Assembly (NCBI RefSeq): GCF_001854225.1
Contig: NZ_CP015208.1
Coordinates: 1 to 64,000, forward strand
Length of the DNA: 64,000 nucleotides
From: Candidatus Rhodoluna planktonica
GTDB lineage: Bacteria; Actinomycetota; Actinomycetes; Actinomycetales; Microbacteriaceae
Direction of reading: 5' to 3'
In this document: one piece after another, positions 15,970-24,391 of the stretch
How the letters are laid out: the number at the start of each line of letters is the position of its first letter
How positions within the stretch are numbered: position 1 is the first letter of the stretch
Notes under the pieces: model-generated
Told to the model about the DNA's origin: nothing
The model's database searches: none
What the model saw: only the letters and a program-made list of their open reading frames with translations
Translations under genes and position numbers: made by a program

Positions 15970-17978
15970 GCCGTAAACAAACTTTGAACCGCACCACCTT
16001 GGCAACTGCCTTGGTTTTACTGGGTGGTTTAGTAGCTCTAGTTTTCGGCCTGATCTATGGCGGTGCAGCAGCAGCCTACGAAATTGCAGACCCGGGTGAT
16101 TTGGTGCGCTGGGGTGGGCCGATTGCCAAGTTTGTTCTGAATCTTTCGATGGCTATAACTGCCGGCGGTCTGGTTTTTGCGGCATATGTTTTGCCGGATA
16201 AATCGAAATCGCTAAATATTGCGCAAAATTTGAGCGCCTTCGGCGCTGTTACATGGGTGGCCGCCGGGGCACTCAACTTTCTTTTTACCTACCTAAACGT
16301 GACTGGATCGGCGCTCGCCTTTGACGAAACCTTTAGCCAGGGCCTGTGGTTATTCGCTACCGATATCGAACTTGGCATTGCCCTGGCGATAAATCTTGTT
16401 TTTGCAATGGCCATCGCGCTGCTAATTGTCATGTTTCGGTCACTGTCTGCGACGGCAATTTTGGCCGTCCTGTCTTTGGCTGGCCTAGTGCCTTTTGCCC
16501 TCATCGGGCATGCTGCCGGTACGGCCAATCACGGCCTAGCGGTGAACGCCCTGGGCATGCACCTGGTTGCCATCGTGATCTGGGTCGGTGGCTTGATTGC
16601 ATTATTTGTGACTCGACCCGGAACCCCCGCTCAAGCCAGCGAATTTACCAAACGCTTTTCAACCTTGGCCCTAATAGCGTTCGCGCTGGTGCTCGTTTCT
16701 GGAGTTGCTTCGTCAATTGTTCGTCTCGATGGCAACTTGGATTTCTCAAATGCCTATGTTGTGCTGCTGGTGCTTAAAGTGGCAGTGCTGCTTTTGCTAG
16801 GCGTTTTTGGCGCCCTCTATCGACTTAGAATCATTGGCCAATTAGCTAATGGTGCCAACCGGATTCGCAGTTTTGCCAAACTGGCTGCGGTCGAACTTAT
16901 TCTGATGGGCACAGCAATCGGCCTGGCCACCGCTCTAGCTAAAACCGCACCGCCGCTTTCTGAACAAAACTGGGATCAGCCAACACCCGCCGAACTTCTC
17001 ACCGGCGAAAAATTGCCGCCTGAACTAACTCCAGACAAATTCCTCACCGCTTGGAAGATTGACCTGGCTTGGCTAGTAATTTGTGTTTTCGCTATTGGCC
17101 TATACCTGTACGGCGTTCGTCGATTGAAAAAGCGCGGCGACAGCTGGCATTTTTCGCGTACCGCATCCTGGGTCTTGGGCCACCTTGTTTTGATTTACGT
17201 GACCTCGGGCGCAATCAATGCTTACCAGGAGTACCTTTTCAGCATTCACATGATTGGCCACATGATTCTGGCCATGGGCATACCGGTGCTGCTGGTGGTC
17301 GGCGCCCCAATCACCCTGATTAGCCGTGCGGCTGCAAAACGACATGATGATTCTCGAGGCCTGCGCGAGTGGGCGCTTTGGGCGGTGCACACCAAATATG
17401 CTCAACTCATCTCTCATCCTTTGGTTGCCGCGGTACTTTTTGCTAGTTCGCTTGTCACCTTCTACTACACCCCGCTTTTTGCCTGGTCGACCAGCGACCA
17501 CCTGGGTCACCAGTGGATGGTGGTGCACTTCCTAATTACCGGCTACCTCTTTGCTCAAGCACTGGTCGGTATCGATCCGGGACCAAACCGCTTGCCCTAC
17601 GCGGCCCGATTACTACTGCTTATCGGCACCATGGCCTTCCACGCTTTCTTTGGGCTTTCATTGATGTCAGCCGAAGGGCTGTTGTTGCCCGAGTGGTACG
17701 GAGCGATGGGTCGAACCTGGGGAGATTCGCCACTGGTCGACCAGCAAAATGGCGGTGCCATCGCCTGGGGTATCGGCGAAATTCCTACCGCGCTGCTAAC
17801 CGTGATCGTTTCGGTGCAGTGGTTCAAAGCAGATAAGCGCGAATCTACTCGCCTCGATCGAGCCAGTGATCGAACCGGCAACCAAGATCTAAACGAGTAC
17901 AACGCGATGTTGGCTAAGTTGGCCGCCCGTGATGCCAGGGTTGCAGCAAAAGCACAGCAAAATCAGGAAGACCGCTGA
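15966..17978 (+). CDS. CopD/CtaG fusion: copper handling and cytochrome c oxidase assembly
   Basis: A 670-aa polytopic membrane protein made of two modules. The N-terminal half (about residues 1-325) is CopD-like, with HAAGTANHGLAVNALGMHL suggesting copper-coordinating histidines. The C-terminal half (about 350-640) is CtaG-like, with histidine-rich membrane segments (SIHMIGHMILAM and WSTSDHLGHQWMVVHFL). This fusion is common in actinobacteria and is thought to deliver copper to cytochrome oxidase. The charged C-terminal tail is cytoplasmic. It starts at a GTG overlapping the preceding methyltransferase, and its stop overlaps the next start by one base. Confidence 0.88.
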   Translation: MSRKQTLNRTTLATALVLLGGLVALVFGLIYGGAAAAYEIADPGDLVRWGGPIAKFVLNLSMAITAGGLVFAAYVLPDKSKSLNIAQNLSAFGAVTWVAAGALNFLFTYLNVTGSALAFDETFSQGLWLFATDIELGIALAINLVFAMAIALLIVMFRSLSATAILAVLSLAGLVPFALIGHAAGTANHGLAVNALGMHLVAIVIWVGGLIALFVTRPGTPAQASEFTKRFSTLALIAFALVLVSGVASSIVRLDGNLDFSNAYVVLLVLKVAVLLLLGVFGALYRLRIIGQLANGANRIRSFAKLAAVELILMGTAIGLATALAKTAPPLSEQNWDQPTPAELLTGEKLPPELTPDKFLTAWKIDLAWLVICVFAIGLYLYGVRRLKKRGDSWHFSRTASWVLGHLVLIYVTSGAINAYQEYLFSIHMIGHMILAMGIPVLLVVGAPITLISRAAAKRHDDSRGLREWALWAVHTKYAQLISHPLVAAVLFASSLVTFYYTPLFAWSTSDHLGHQWMVVHFLITGYLFAQALVGIDPGPNRLPYAARLLLLIGTMAFHAFFGLSLMSAEGLLLPEWYGAMGRTWGDSPLVDQQNGGAIAWGIGEIPTALLTVIVSVQWFKADKRESTRLDRASDRTGNQDLNEYNAMLAKLAARDARVAAKAQQNQEDR

Positions 17979-19345
17979 TGCAGGAGATCACACTCTCGGC
18001 TGAGCAGCAGGCGCTTTTCGAACACATCGAAGAATCGTCGAACAATATTTTTGTCACCGGTCGTGCCGGCACCGGCAAATCAACTTTGCTGACCTACCTG
18101 ATCGAAAACACTGACAAAAAAGTGGCCGTCTGCGCACCCACCGGGGTTGCTGCGCTGAATGTCGGCGGCGTCACCATTCACTCGCTTTTCACATTTCCTT
18201 TCGGTTTGCTCGGTGAAGTTGATTTAGGCAAACACCTAAGTCGACGCACCCGTGAGATTTTGTCGACCATCGACATGCTGGTGATCGATGAAATTTCGAT
18301 GGTCAGCGCCGACCTTATGGACGCAATCAGTCGCGCCATGGGTATTGCGCGCGGTAAACGCAAACTGCCATTCGGCGGTTGCCAGGTTGTGATGTTTGGC
18401 GACCCATATCAGTTGGCTCCGGTGCCGGGCAATGCTGAGGAGCGCGCCTACGTGGCCGAAAACTATCAGAGCTCTTGGTTTTTCGATGCTCACGTATGGC
18501 GCGAAGATTCTCTAGAACGCTATGAACTGAGTGAAATTTTCCGCCAGAGTGACGAACATTTCAAAGACATCTTGAACGCCATCCGTGATGGCAGCTGCAG
18601 CCAAGAAATGCTCGACTATTTGAATCAGTGCGGAAATCGTTTTCCCCCACACGACGATGTGATTCGTCTGGCAACCATCAATGACACGGTGAATTCGGTG
18701 AACCGTGCGCGAATGGCGAGGCTGCCATCCGAGGTTAAAAAATTTGATGCGGTTTACACCGCAGAGGATGAGCGCGCGTTTGGTCGCGCCTTGCCTGCCG
18801 ACCCGGTGCTTGAGCTCAAAGTTGGCGCTCAGGTGATGTTCATCAAAAACGACGACACCAACATGAAGAAAAACTCGGATGGCCGCCCCATGAAACGTTG
18901 GGTTAACGGCACCATCGGACACGTGCTCGATTTTCCTAAAGGCGGCGGCGTTACCGTCGAGGTCGATGGCGAAACATTTGATGTGGGCCGTTCGATTTGG
19001 GAAAAGGTTCGCTACGAAATCGACGAAGAATTCGACGAGGCCACCGGCAAAGTAAAAGAGGTTTTAGTAACTGTTCCGCTTGCCGAGTTTCAGCAGATAC
19101 CGCTGAAGTTGGCTTGGGCTGTTACAGTGCACAAATCGCAGGGGCAAACCTACGACGAAGTGGTTATCGATATGGGCCGTGGGGCATTTAGCCCAGGGCA
19201 GACTTACGTTGCGCTCAGCCGAGTGCGTTCGCTCGAGGGGCTTTACCTCACCCGAGCCATCACGATGCGCGACGTTTTGGTCGACCAAGATGTGGTGCGG
19301 TTTATGCAGGGCGCCAAGCAAATTGCTGCGGAGCGAATTTTCTAG
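17978..19345 (+). CDS. PIF1-like DNA helicase
   Basis: Superfamily 1B helicase. Walker A is at residues 28-36 (GRAGTGKST), Walker B around 103 (MLVIDEISMV), the sensor segment is FGDPYQLAPV, and the C-terminal motifs VTVHKSQGQTYDEVVID and YVALSRVRSLEGLYL complete the Pif1/RecD-type motor. At 455 aa it is compact, without extra domains. Its start overlaps the CopD/CtaG stop (TGATG). A role in resolving stalled forks or G-quadruplexes is known for the family; nothing here specifies it. Confidence 0.9.
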   Translation: MQEITLSAEQQALFEHIEESSNNIFVTGRAGTGKSTLLTYLIENTDKKVAVCAPTGVAALNVGGVTIHSLFTFPFGLLGEVDLGKHLSRRTREILSTIDMLVIDEISMVSADLMDAISRAMGIARGKRKLPFGGCQVVMFGDPYQLAPVPGNAEERAYVAENYQSSWFFDAHVWREDSLERYELSEIFRQSDEHFKDILNAIRDGSCSQEMLDYLNQCGNRFPPHDDVIRLATINDTVNSVNRARMARLPSEVKKFDAVYTAEDERAFGRALPADPVLELKVGAQVMFIKNDDTNMKKNSDGRPMKRWVNGTIGHVLDFPKGGGVTVEVDGETFDVGRSIWEKVRYEIDEEFDEATGKVKEVLVTVPLAEFQQIPLKLAWAVTVHKSQGQTYDEVVIDMGRGAFSPGQTYVALSRVRSLEGLYLTRAITMRDVLVDQDVVRFMQGAKQIAAERIF

Positions 19346-19415
19346 TTACCTGCCAACGGTGAAGGTAATTACCGGCCAGCGGGCAAGGTAGTTGTCAGTC
19401 GGCAGCGAAGGCTAC

Positions 19416-19754
19416 CTAGGCCTTGGCTGCTTCCAACTTCGCCAGCTTCAATTCGCGCATGGCCAGAAATAGTGGGAAGGTAAATGCCATCGCGGTGAAC
19501 ATCGCTACCACGATGTAGGCCCAGATATTTTTCATGCCGAGTCGACGTCCTTCCCAAATCATGAAGGGCATCACCGCGAAGGCCACCACAAAAATATCGA
19601 AGGAAAGCACCAGGTCAACCTCGGTGCCAAACCACGCCGCCAGGTAATCTTGGCTTTTCATCACCGCTATTCCATTGAAAATCCAAGCGGTAATTAGCCC
19701 AATTGCTGCCAGAATAAAGAAATAGTTTGCCTTGACGCCTCGTTGAGTCTTCAT
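19416..19754 (-). CDS. DUF2834-like membrane protein
   Basis: A 112-aa protein with three membrane segments. DYLAAWFGTEVDLVLSFDIFV, followed by the IWEGRRLGMKNIW loop and the final FPLFLAMRELK, fits the DUF2834 family of unknown function. It is divergent from the MMPL gene with 31 bp between them. No ribosome binding site is visible, and AATGAT six bases before the ATG could be a leaderless -10. Confidence 0.75.
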   Translation of the reverse strand: MKTQRGVKANYFFILAAIGLITAWIFNGIAVMKSQDYLAAWFGTEVDLVLSFDIFVVAFAVMPFMIWEGRRLGMKNIWAYIVVAMFTAMAFTFPLFLAMRELKLAKLEAAKA

Positions 19755-19785
19755 AGCTGAATCATTGCACTAAAGATTGGTAATT

Positions 19786-21942
19786 ATGCGTCGATTAGCT
19801 CAATTCGTGGTGCGTCGCAGCCGGGCGGTTTTGGCAGCCTTTATTGGTATTGTTGCGCTTTCGTCCATTTTGGGTTTTCAGTCTTTTGGTTTACTCAAAG
19901 GTGGCGGCTATGACGACCCCACTTCTGATTCAGCTAAAGTTTCCGAACTATTGGTCGAAGAGTTTAAGCAAGAATCTGCCGAAGTAATAATGGTCGTCGA
20001 CTTTGACCAGGCGGCCGGCGAGCCCAGCAGCATCGCCCAGGCTACCAAGCTTGAAGATGCGCTTTTTGAAATCGCTGAAGTTCGAAAAGTTGAAAGCTAC
20101 TACTCGCTAGGCACACCGCCAAGTTTGCTCAGTGAAGATGGCAAGGCGGTTTACTTTTTTGTTTACCTAGAGGATGGCGTGCGCGAAGCACAGATTGCCA
20201 AGCAAATAAGCGATCAGTTTGGTGCCAACTGGGATGGCGGCCCAGACATATATGTGGCCGGTTTTGCCGCGGTCACCTCATCGATCAATTCGGCCATTCA
20301 GAGTGATCTGGCAAAAGCCGAAGCAATTGCGATTCCGCTAACCATCCTGTTGCTGCTGTTTGTTTTTGGTTCTCTAGTTGCCGCCGGGCTTCCGTTGCTG
20401 ATTGGTGGCTTGGCAATTGTCGGATCATTCTTCTTTATTTGGCTCACTGCGCAGTTCACCGACACCTCCATTTTTGCCCTCAACCTGATTACTGGTTTGG
20501 GGCTTGGTTTGGGCATCGACTACGCGCTGCTGATGGTCAATCGCTTTAGAGAAGAGCGCGATCGCGGCGTTCAGGTTCAGCAGGCAGTTGTCAACATGGT
20601 CACCTCGGCTGGCCGCACTGTTTTGTTCAGCGGTCTAACCGTCGCCGTGGTGCTCTCTTCGATGCTATTTTTCCCCCAATATTTTTTGAAGTCCTTTGCC
20701 GTAGGCGGCGTGGTGGTTGTGCTGCTGGCAGTTGCCGCGGCGCTTTTGGTTTTGCCGGCAATGCTTTCGCGACTGGGTGATCGAGTAAATCGTCTGAAAG
20801 TAATTAAGACAGCTGATAAGCCCAAAGAATCTGCAGCTTGGGCGGCGGTCGCCAAATTTGTTATGCGTCGCCCGATCCCAGTTTTGCTCATCACCAGCAT
20901 TGGCTTGGGCTCGTTGGTGCTGTTGGCTCAAGATGTTGAGTTTGGTCAGGTAGATGACAGAATTTTGCAGCAAAGTGACCGGGCTGTTGTTGCCAGCAAC
21001 GTAATTCGTGAGCGATTCAGCTCGCGCGAAGGCAGCCCCGTTGAAATTTTGATGGTTGACGCCAGCCAAGATGACGTAACCGATTATGTGCTTGAGCTAA
21101 GCAAACTCGACGGCATCGTGCGCGTGCAGAGCAGCTCGGGAATCGCAATCGATGGCAGCTTGGATGACGGCTACGCGGTTGCCTTTGCCGACTACCAGGT
21201 TGGCGATTACCAGCGAATCGTTGCCATCCACGACATTGAATCAAGATCAACCGAAGGCATTGAACTAACTCGAGCGATTAGAGCACTGGATTCCGATCAT
21301 GAATTGTTGGTCGGCGGCTCGGCCGCCATCTATACCGATTCACAAGATGGCATCGAGCAGCAACTGCCAAATGTGGCCTCTTGGATTATCGCCTGGACCC
21401 TGATTTTGCTCTTCCTGTTTACCGGTTCGGTATTGCTGCCAATCAAAGCAATTGTGCTCAATGTGATGAGCCTTGGCGCAACCCTCGGTTTCGTCACCTG
21501 GGTTTTCATGGGCGGGCATCTCAAGTGGTTGATCGGCGACTTCTTTGTTACCGGCACGATCGATACCTCATCTGTTGTTTTGATCGCGGTGGTGGCTTTC
21601 GGCCTATCGATGGACTACGAACTGTTTTTGCTCAGCCGAATCAAAGAGCAGCACGATGCCGGCATGAACACCATCGAATCGGTGGCGCAGGGGCTGCAGC
21701 GCTCGGGTCGAATTATCACCGCAGCCGCCCTGGTGTTGGCGGTTAGCTTTATTGCATTCGTCACCAGCGGCGTAACCATTATGAAAATGCTTGGCCTCGG
21801 CATCGCTTTCGCCATCCTGTTAGATGCAACCGTTGTGCGCGGCCTGCTGGTCCCGGCGCTCATGCGTCTGTTTGGTGAGGCCAACTGGTGGGCGCCAAAG
21901 TGGATGAAGGCCATTTACAAACGAATTGGGCTCGGTCACTAA
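19786..21942 (+). CDS. MMPL-family membrane exporter
   Basis: A 718-aa RND-superfamily protein with two repeated halves, each a membrane segment, a large external domain and a bundle of about five more segments. GLGLGIDYALLMVNRFREE (about residue 245) and its repeat GLSMDYELFLLSRIKEQ (about 610) are the diagnostic MMPL motifs with proton-relay aspartate and tyrosine. Family members export lipids or hydrophobic compounds; the substrate is unknown. I use the ATG at 19786 in preference to a TTG at 19777 that lacks a ribosome binding site. A weak -10 (AAAGAT) lies eight bases upstream. Confidence 0.88.
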   Translation: MRRLAQFVVRRSRAVLAAFIGIVALSSILGFQSFGLLKGGGYDDPTSDSAKVSELLVEEFKQESAEVIMVVDFDQAAGEPSSIAQATKLEDALFEIAEVRKVESYYSLGTPPSLLSEDGKAVYFFVYLEDGVREAQIAKQISDQFGANWDGGPDIYVAGFAAVTSSINSAIQSDLAKAEAIAIPLTILLLLFVFGSLVAAGLPLLIGGLAIVGSFFFIWLTAQFTDTSIFALNLITGLGLGLGIDYALLMVNRFREERDRGVQVQQAVVNMVTSAGRTVLFSGLTVAVVLSSMLFFPQYFLKSFAVGGVVVVLLAVAAALLVLPAMLSRLGDRVNRLKVIKTADKPKESAAWAAVAKFVMRRPIPVLLITSIGLGSLVLLAQDVEFGQVDDRILQQSDRAVVASNVIRERFSSREGSPVEILMVDASQDDVTDYVLELSKLDGIVRVQSSSGIAIDGSLDDGYAVAFADYQVGDYQRIVAIHDIESRSTEGIELTRAIRALDSDHELLVGGSAAIYTDSQDGIEQQLPNVASWIIAWTLILLFLFTGSVLLPIKAIVLNVMSLGATLGFVTWVFMGGHLKWLIGDFFVTGTIDTSSVVLIAVVAFGLSMDYELFLLSRIKEQHDAGMNTIESVAQGLQRSGRIITAAALVLAVSFIAFVTSGVTIMKMLGLGIAFAILLDATVVRGLLVPALMRLFGEANWWAPKWMKAIYKRIGLGH

Positions 21943-21997
21943 TTGGTTTTAGGTGCCTGATTATTGTCAGCAACCTATCAGGAGAATTGTTCTTTTT

Positions 21998-22017
21998 TTA
22001 TACCCCCGGGGGTATAA
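21998..22017. promoter_or_regulatory. CsoR-family-type operator palindrome
   Basis: A perfect 20-bp dyad: TTATACCCCC followed by GGGGGTATAA. AT-flanked C-tract/G-tract palindromes of this kind are bound by CsoR/RcnR/CstR-type repressors that sense copper, nickel/cobalt, formaldehyde or sulfane sulfur. It lies 33 bp before the ATG of the ferritin-like lipoprotein and touches a possible -10 (TAACCT, 22015-22020). No CsoR gene is in the window. Confidence 0.75.
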
Positions 22018-22050
22018 CCTTAAATTGTGGATATTGAAAGAAGGCCCACA

Positions 22051-22710
22051 ATGAAGACATTCTCAGCAATCGCAATTTCATCCGCTCTCGTTTTTTCTTT
22101 GGCGGCATGTGCTCCAAGTGACAACTCTTCTGATCCCGCGTTGATTGCTCCATCGCCGTCCGCATCAAGCAGTACGTCAAGTCTCGAACCGGCTGAGGCC
22201 AGCCCAGAAGAGATCGCAAAGGCAGCAGAAGAGATTTCAGAACAAATTCAAACAAACACCCCGACAATGAGCAATGTTGCAGGTGTCGCTTGGGAAGCAC
22301 TAATGAGCGCAGATGGCGAATATGCGGCAGCAGCCTCCTACCAAGCCGTAATTGATAAATTCGGTGCCGTCGAGCCTTACACCACAATTTTTGAAGCAGA
22401 ACTTCGTCACATCAGCGCACTTATTAGGCAGTTGGAACGCGAAGGAGTTGCAGTTCCAGATAACCCCTACATCGGACAACTTCCTGCGCCAGAAAGTCTT
22501 CAAATTGCGGCAGAGGCTTGGGCCACTGGAGAGATCAAGAACGTTGAAATGTATGACCAATTGCTTGCAAAAACCACGGACTCCAATCTAATTAGAGTTC
22601 TTTCAAATTTGCGAAGGTCATCGCTGGAGTCGCACCTGCCGCTATTCACCGCTGCTGCTGAAAATGGCGGAACTCTTACACCCGAGCAGATGACTGCAAC
22701 TCATGGCTAG
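22051..22710 (+). CDS. DUF2202 ferritin-like lipoprotein
   Basis: A 219-aa secreted lipoprotein: signal peptide MKTFSAIAISSALVFSLAAC with the lipobox Cys at residue 20, a Ser/Pro-rich linker to about residue 60, then a helical domain. EYAAAASYQAVIDKFG, EAELRHISAL (with an ExxH) and the C-terminal LESHLPLFTAA match DUF2202, a ferritin-like fold. The ExxH pairs suggest a di-metal site outside the membrane. I use the ATG at 22051, preceded by AGAAGG; an upstream GTG at 22027 would bury the signal peptide. A CsoR-type palindrome at its promoter suggests induction by copper or another thiol-reactive stress, which is inference. Confidence 0.8.
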   Translation: MKTFSAIAISSALVFSLAACAPSDNSSDPALIAPSPSASSSTSSLEPAEASPEEIAKAAEEISEQIQTNTPTMSNVAGVAWEALMSADGEYAAAASYQAVIDKFGAVEPYTTIFEAELRHISALIRQLEREGVAVPDNPYIGQLPAPESLQIAAEAWATGEIKNVEMYDQLLAKTTDSNLIRVLSNLRRSSLESHLPLFTAAAENGGTLTPEQMTATHG

Positions 22711-22714
22711 GGGG

Positions 22715-22720
22715 TAACCT
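22715..22720 (+). promoter_or_regulatory. -10 element of a probable leaderless dcd promoter
   Basis: TAACCT six bases before the dcd ATG at 22727. Confidence 0.5.
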
Positions 22721-22726
22721 ATACGC

Positions 22727-23323
22727 ATGCTTATGTCAGACCGCGATATTCGCGCGCAAATCGAATCGGGCCGTATTGGTCTAGACCCACTCGAAATGGG
22801 CTTGTTGCAGCCATCCAGTTTTGATGTGCGTCTCGATCGTTTCTTTCGCCTGTTTGACAACCACAAATATGCTTTCATCGACCCGGCCGAACAGCAGGAT
22901 GAACTAACCCGCCTGGTTGAAGTGGCACCGGACGAGCCCTTTATATTGCACCCGGGTGAATTTGTTTTGGGGTCAACCTATGAGTTCGTGAGTTTGCCAG
23001 ACGACATCGCCGCTCGTCTCGAGGGTAAGAGTTCGCTTGGTCGCCTTGGTTTACTAACCCACTCGACCGCCGGATTCGTCGACCCGGGCTTCAAGGGACA
23101 CGTGACTTTGGAGCTTTCAAATGTCGCCACCCTGCCCATCAAGTTATGGCCGGGCATGAAAATTGGTCAGCTCTGTTTCTTCCAACTTTCGTCACCGTCA
23201 GAGACCCCATACGGCAGTGCCAAGTACAGCAATCGCTATCAGGGTCAGCGCGGTCCAACAGCTTCGCGCTCGTATCAAAACTTTTATCGCACCGATGTGG
23301 GCAACCAGCCACTCGAGCAGTAG
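22727..23323 (+). CDS. dcd: dCTP deaminase
   Basis: Deaminates dCTP on the route to dTTP; some actinobacterial enzymes also hydrolyse the dUTP product. [21 protein letters not shown] at the N-terminus (written to residue 21 only in part here: MLMSDRDI), [13 protein letters not shown], and the active-site segment [18 protein letters not shown] identify it. It is 198 aa, a normal length. The ATG has no Shine-Dalgarno sequence but a TAACCT six bases upstream. Its 3' end overlaps the convergent M56 peptidase gene by 40 bp. Confidence 0.95.
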   Translation: MLMSDRDIRAQIESGRIGLDPLEMGLLQPSSFDVRLDRFFRLFDNHKYAFIDPAEQQDELTRLVEVAPDEPFILHPGEFVLGSTYEFVSLPDDIAARLEGKSSLGRLGLLTHSTAGFVDPGFKGHVTLELSNVATLPIKLWPGMKIGQLCFFQLSSPSETPYGSAKYSNRYQGQRGPTASRSYQNFYRTDVGNQPLEQ

Positions 23324-23979
23324 CCTTTCGCAGCCAGTTCGGTTAGTTCAAAAACTTCAGCCGCCAGCGCTTTTGAAGCGGCGAGATTCGGTGTCAGCAC
23401 TCGAATAAATCCGGCTAATTTTTTTAAACCCGGATGCCGCAATCTAATGTGCGCGTATTCATGTTGCAAAAGCTGTTCGCGCTGACCGACATTGAGTCGG
23501 TTCCACCACTGGGCAGTTACATAAATTTCTTTTCCATCGGTAAAGGCTTGGTCGATCGGCAATTCGATTGTGGCTACCGATACCCCCCGATATTCGGTTT
23601 GCTGTTTTTTTACGAGCCCCAGTGCCGGCTTCAATTCGCGAGCCTGTTCGACCAGCGGTTCAATTTTTTGATTAACCAGGGCAATTGAAACCCCGGCAAT
23701 CGCGAGCAGCAGCCACGGCCCAAGGCCGCTTACCAGTGCCAGCAGCCACGGCTCACCACCCTGTGGGTTTTCGTGAATTACCAACCAGGTTTCGAAAACC
23801 GAGTATCCGGCCACAACGATTGCGATGGCAGCCGCAACACCTGCGGAGAGAAAAGCTGAAAACCAAATTGCCAAGCCCAGGTTCGGCCGGTTTTTGAAGC
23901 GCCCCGTAAAAATTAGCGGTGCCAATGTAGTGATTAGAAAAACCCACTCGACTGCAATTGGGATTATCAGCGGGTTCAT
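23284..23979 (-). CDS. M56-family membrane metallopeptidase (BlaR1/MecR1-like)
   Basis: A 231-aa protein with about three membrane segments (about residues 5-25, 35-60 and 75-102) and a zinc-protease motif HEYAH at residues 173-177, preceded by the family's [14 protein letters not shown] segment. It lacks the extracellular penicillin-sensor domain of BlaR1 and is the short actinobacterial form. It lies downstream of a BlaI-type repressor, so by analogy it would degrade or trigger degradation of that repressor on an unknown signal. A run of ten C (on this strand) separates the two genes, and no Shine-Dalgarno sequence is visible. Confidence 0.85.
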   Translation of the reverse strand: MNPLIIPIAVEWVFLITTLAPLIFTGRFKNRPNLGLAIWFSAFLSAGVAAAIAIVVAGYSVFETWLVIHENPQGGEPWLLALVSGLGPWLLLAIAGVSIALVNQKIEPLVEQARELKPALGLVKKQQTEYRGVSVATIELPIDQAFTDGKEIYVTAQWWNRLNVGQREQLLQHEYAHIRLRHPGLKKLAGFIRVLTPNLAASKALAAEVFELTELAAKGYCSSGWLPTSVR

Positions 23980-23989
23980 TTGCGATATT

Positions 23990-23999
23990 GGGGGGGGGG
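23990..23999. repeat. Homopolymer tract G10 (C10 on the minus strand)
   Basis: Ten consecutive G on the plus strand, filling half of the 20-bp gap between the BlaI-like stop and the M56 ATG. Such tracts are prone to slippage and here could alter spacing of the translation-initiation region. Confidence 0.9.
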
Positions 24000-24359
24000 T
24001 TAGTCGAGTGCTCGACGCAGAGCTTCGATTTGCTCTTGAGTTAGACCGCTAGCGAAGTGCGACAGTGCGAGTGCCGGATTTCCCGAGGTGGAAAAAAGTT
24101 TCAGCATCGATTCTGCGGCGAATTTTTCGCGAGTGCTGGTTGCTCTAAACAGCAGCGACCGGCCCGAGCCCGCCTCTTTGCTCACCATTGATTTGTCGAT
24201 TAGCCGACTAAGAACGGTGAGGATAGTTGTCAGTGCAAGTTCACGCTTTGGGCTGACCGCATCCAAGATCTGCTGTGAAGTCAGGGCGCCGTCGGCATCC
24301 CAGAGGGCATCGAGAATTAGATTTTCGAGCTCACCCTGCTGTCTAGAACGTTTTGGCAT
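24000..24359 (-). CDS. BlaI/MecI/CopY-family transcriptional repressor
   Basis: A 119-aa winged-helix repressor: QQGELENLILDALWDADGAL at the N-terminus, the recognition region LALTTILTVLSRLIDKSMV (about residues 42-60), and a C-terminal dimerisation helix. It shares an operon with an M56 metallopeptidase, the classic repressor/protease sensor pair. Its own promoter is leaderless-looking (TAGAAT six bases before the ATG) and is overlapped by an inverted repeat at 24368-24382, pointing to autorepression. The target beyond this operon is unknown. Confidence 0.9.
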   Translation of the reverse strand: MPKRSRQQGELENLILDALWDADGALTSQQILDAVSPKRELALTTILTVLSRLIDKSMVSKEAGSGRSLLFRATSTREKFAAESMLKLFSTSGNPALALSHFASGLTQEQIEALRRALD

Positions 24360-24365
24360 AGCAAA

Positions 24366-24382
24366 ATTCTACGAGTTGTAGA
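24366..24382 (-). promoter_or_regulatory. BlaI-type operator over a leaderless -10
   Basis: On the minus strand TAGAAT (24371-24366) lies six bases before the repressor ATG. TCTAC and GTAGA arms with a 5-bp centre (24368-24382) overlap it, as in autoregulated blaI/mecI promoters. Confidence 0.65.
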
Positions 24383-24391
24383 GATAAATTG

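Noticed and set aside
16346-16777. Plus-strand ORF of 143 codons in another frame of the CopD/CtaG gene
   Set aside because: Cys/Arg-rich nonsense composition with no start signal; the overlapping frame has clear membrane segments and motifs.
21961-22050. Short ORF from a TTG after AGGAGAA near 21987
   Set aside because: It would encode only about 16 residues and runs through the CsoR-type palindrome. The region is better explained as a promoter and operator.
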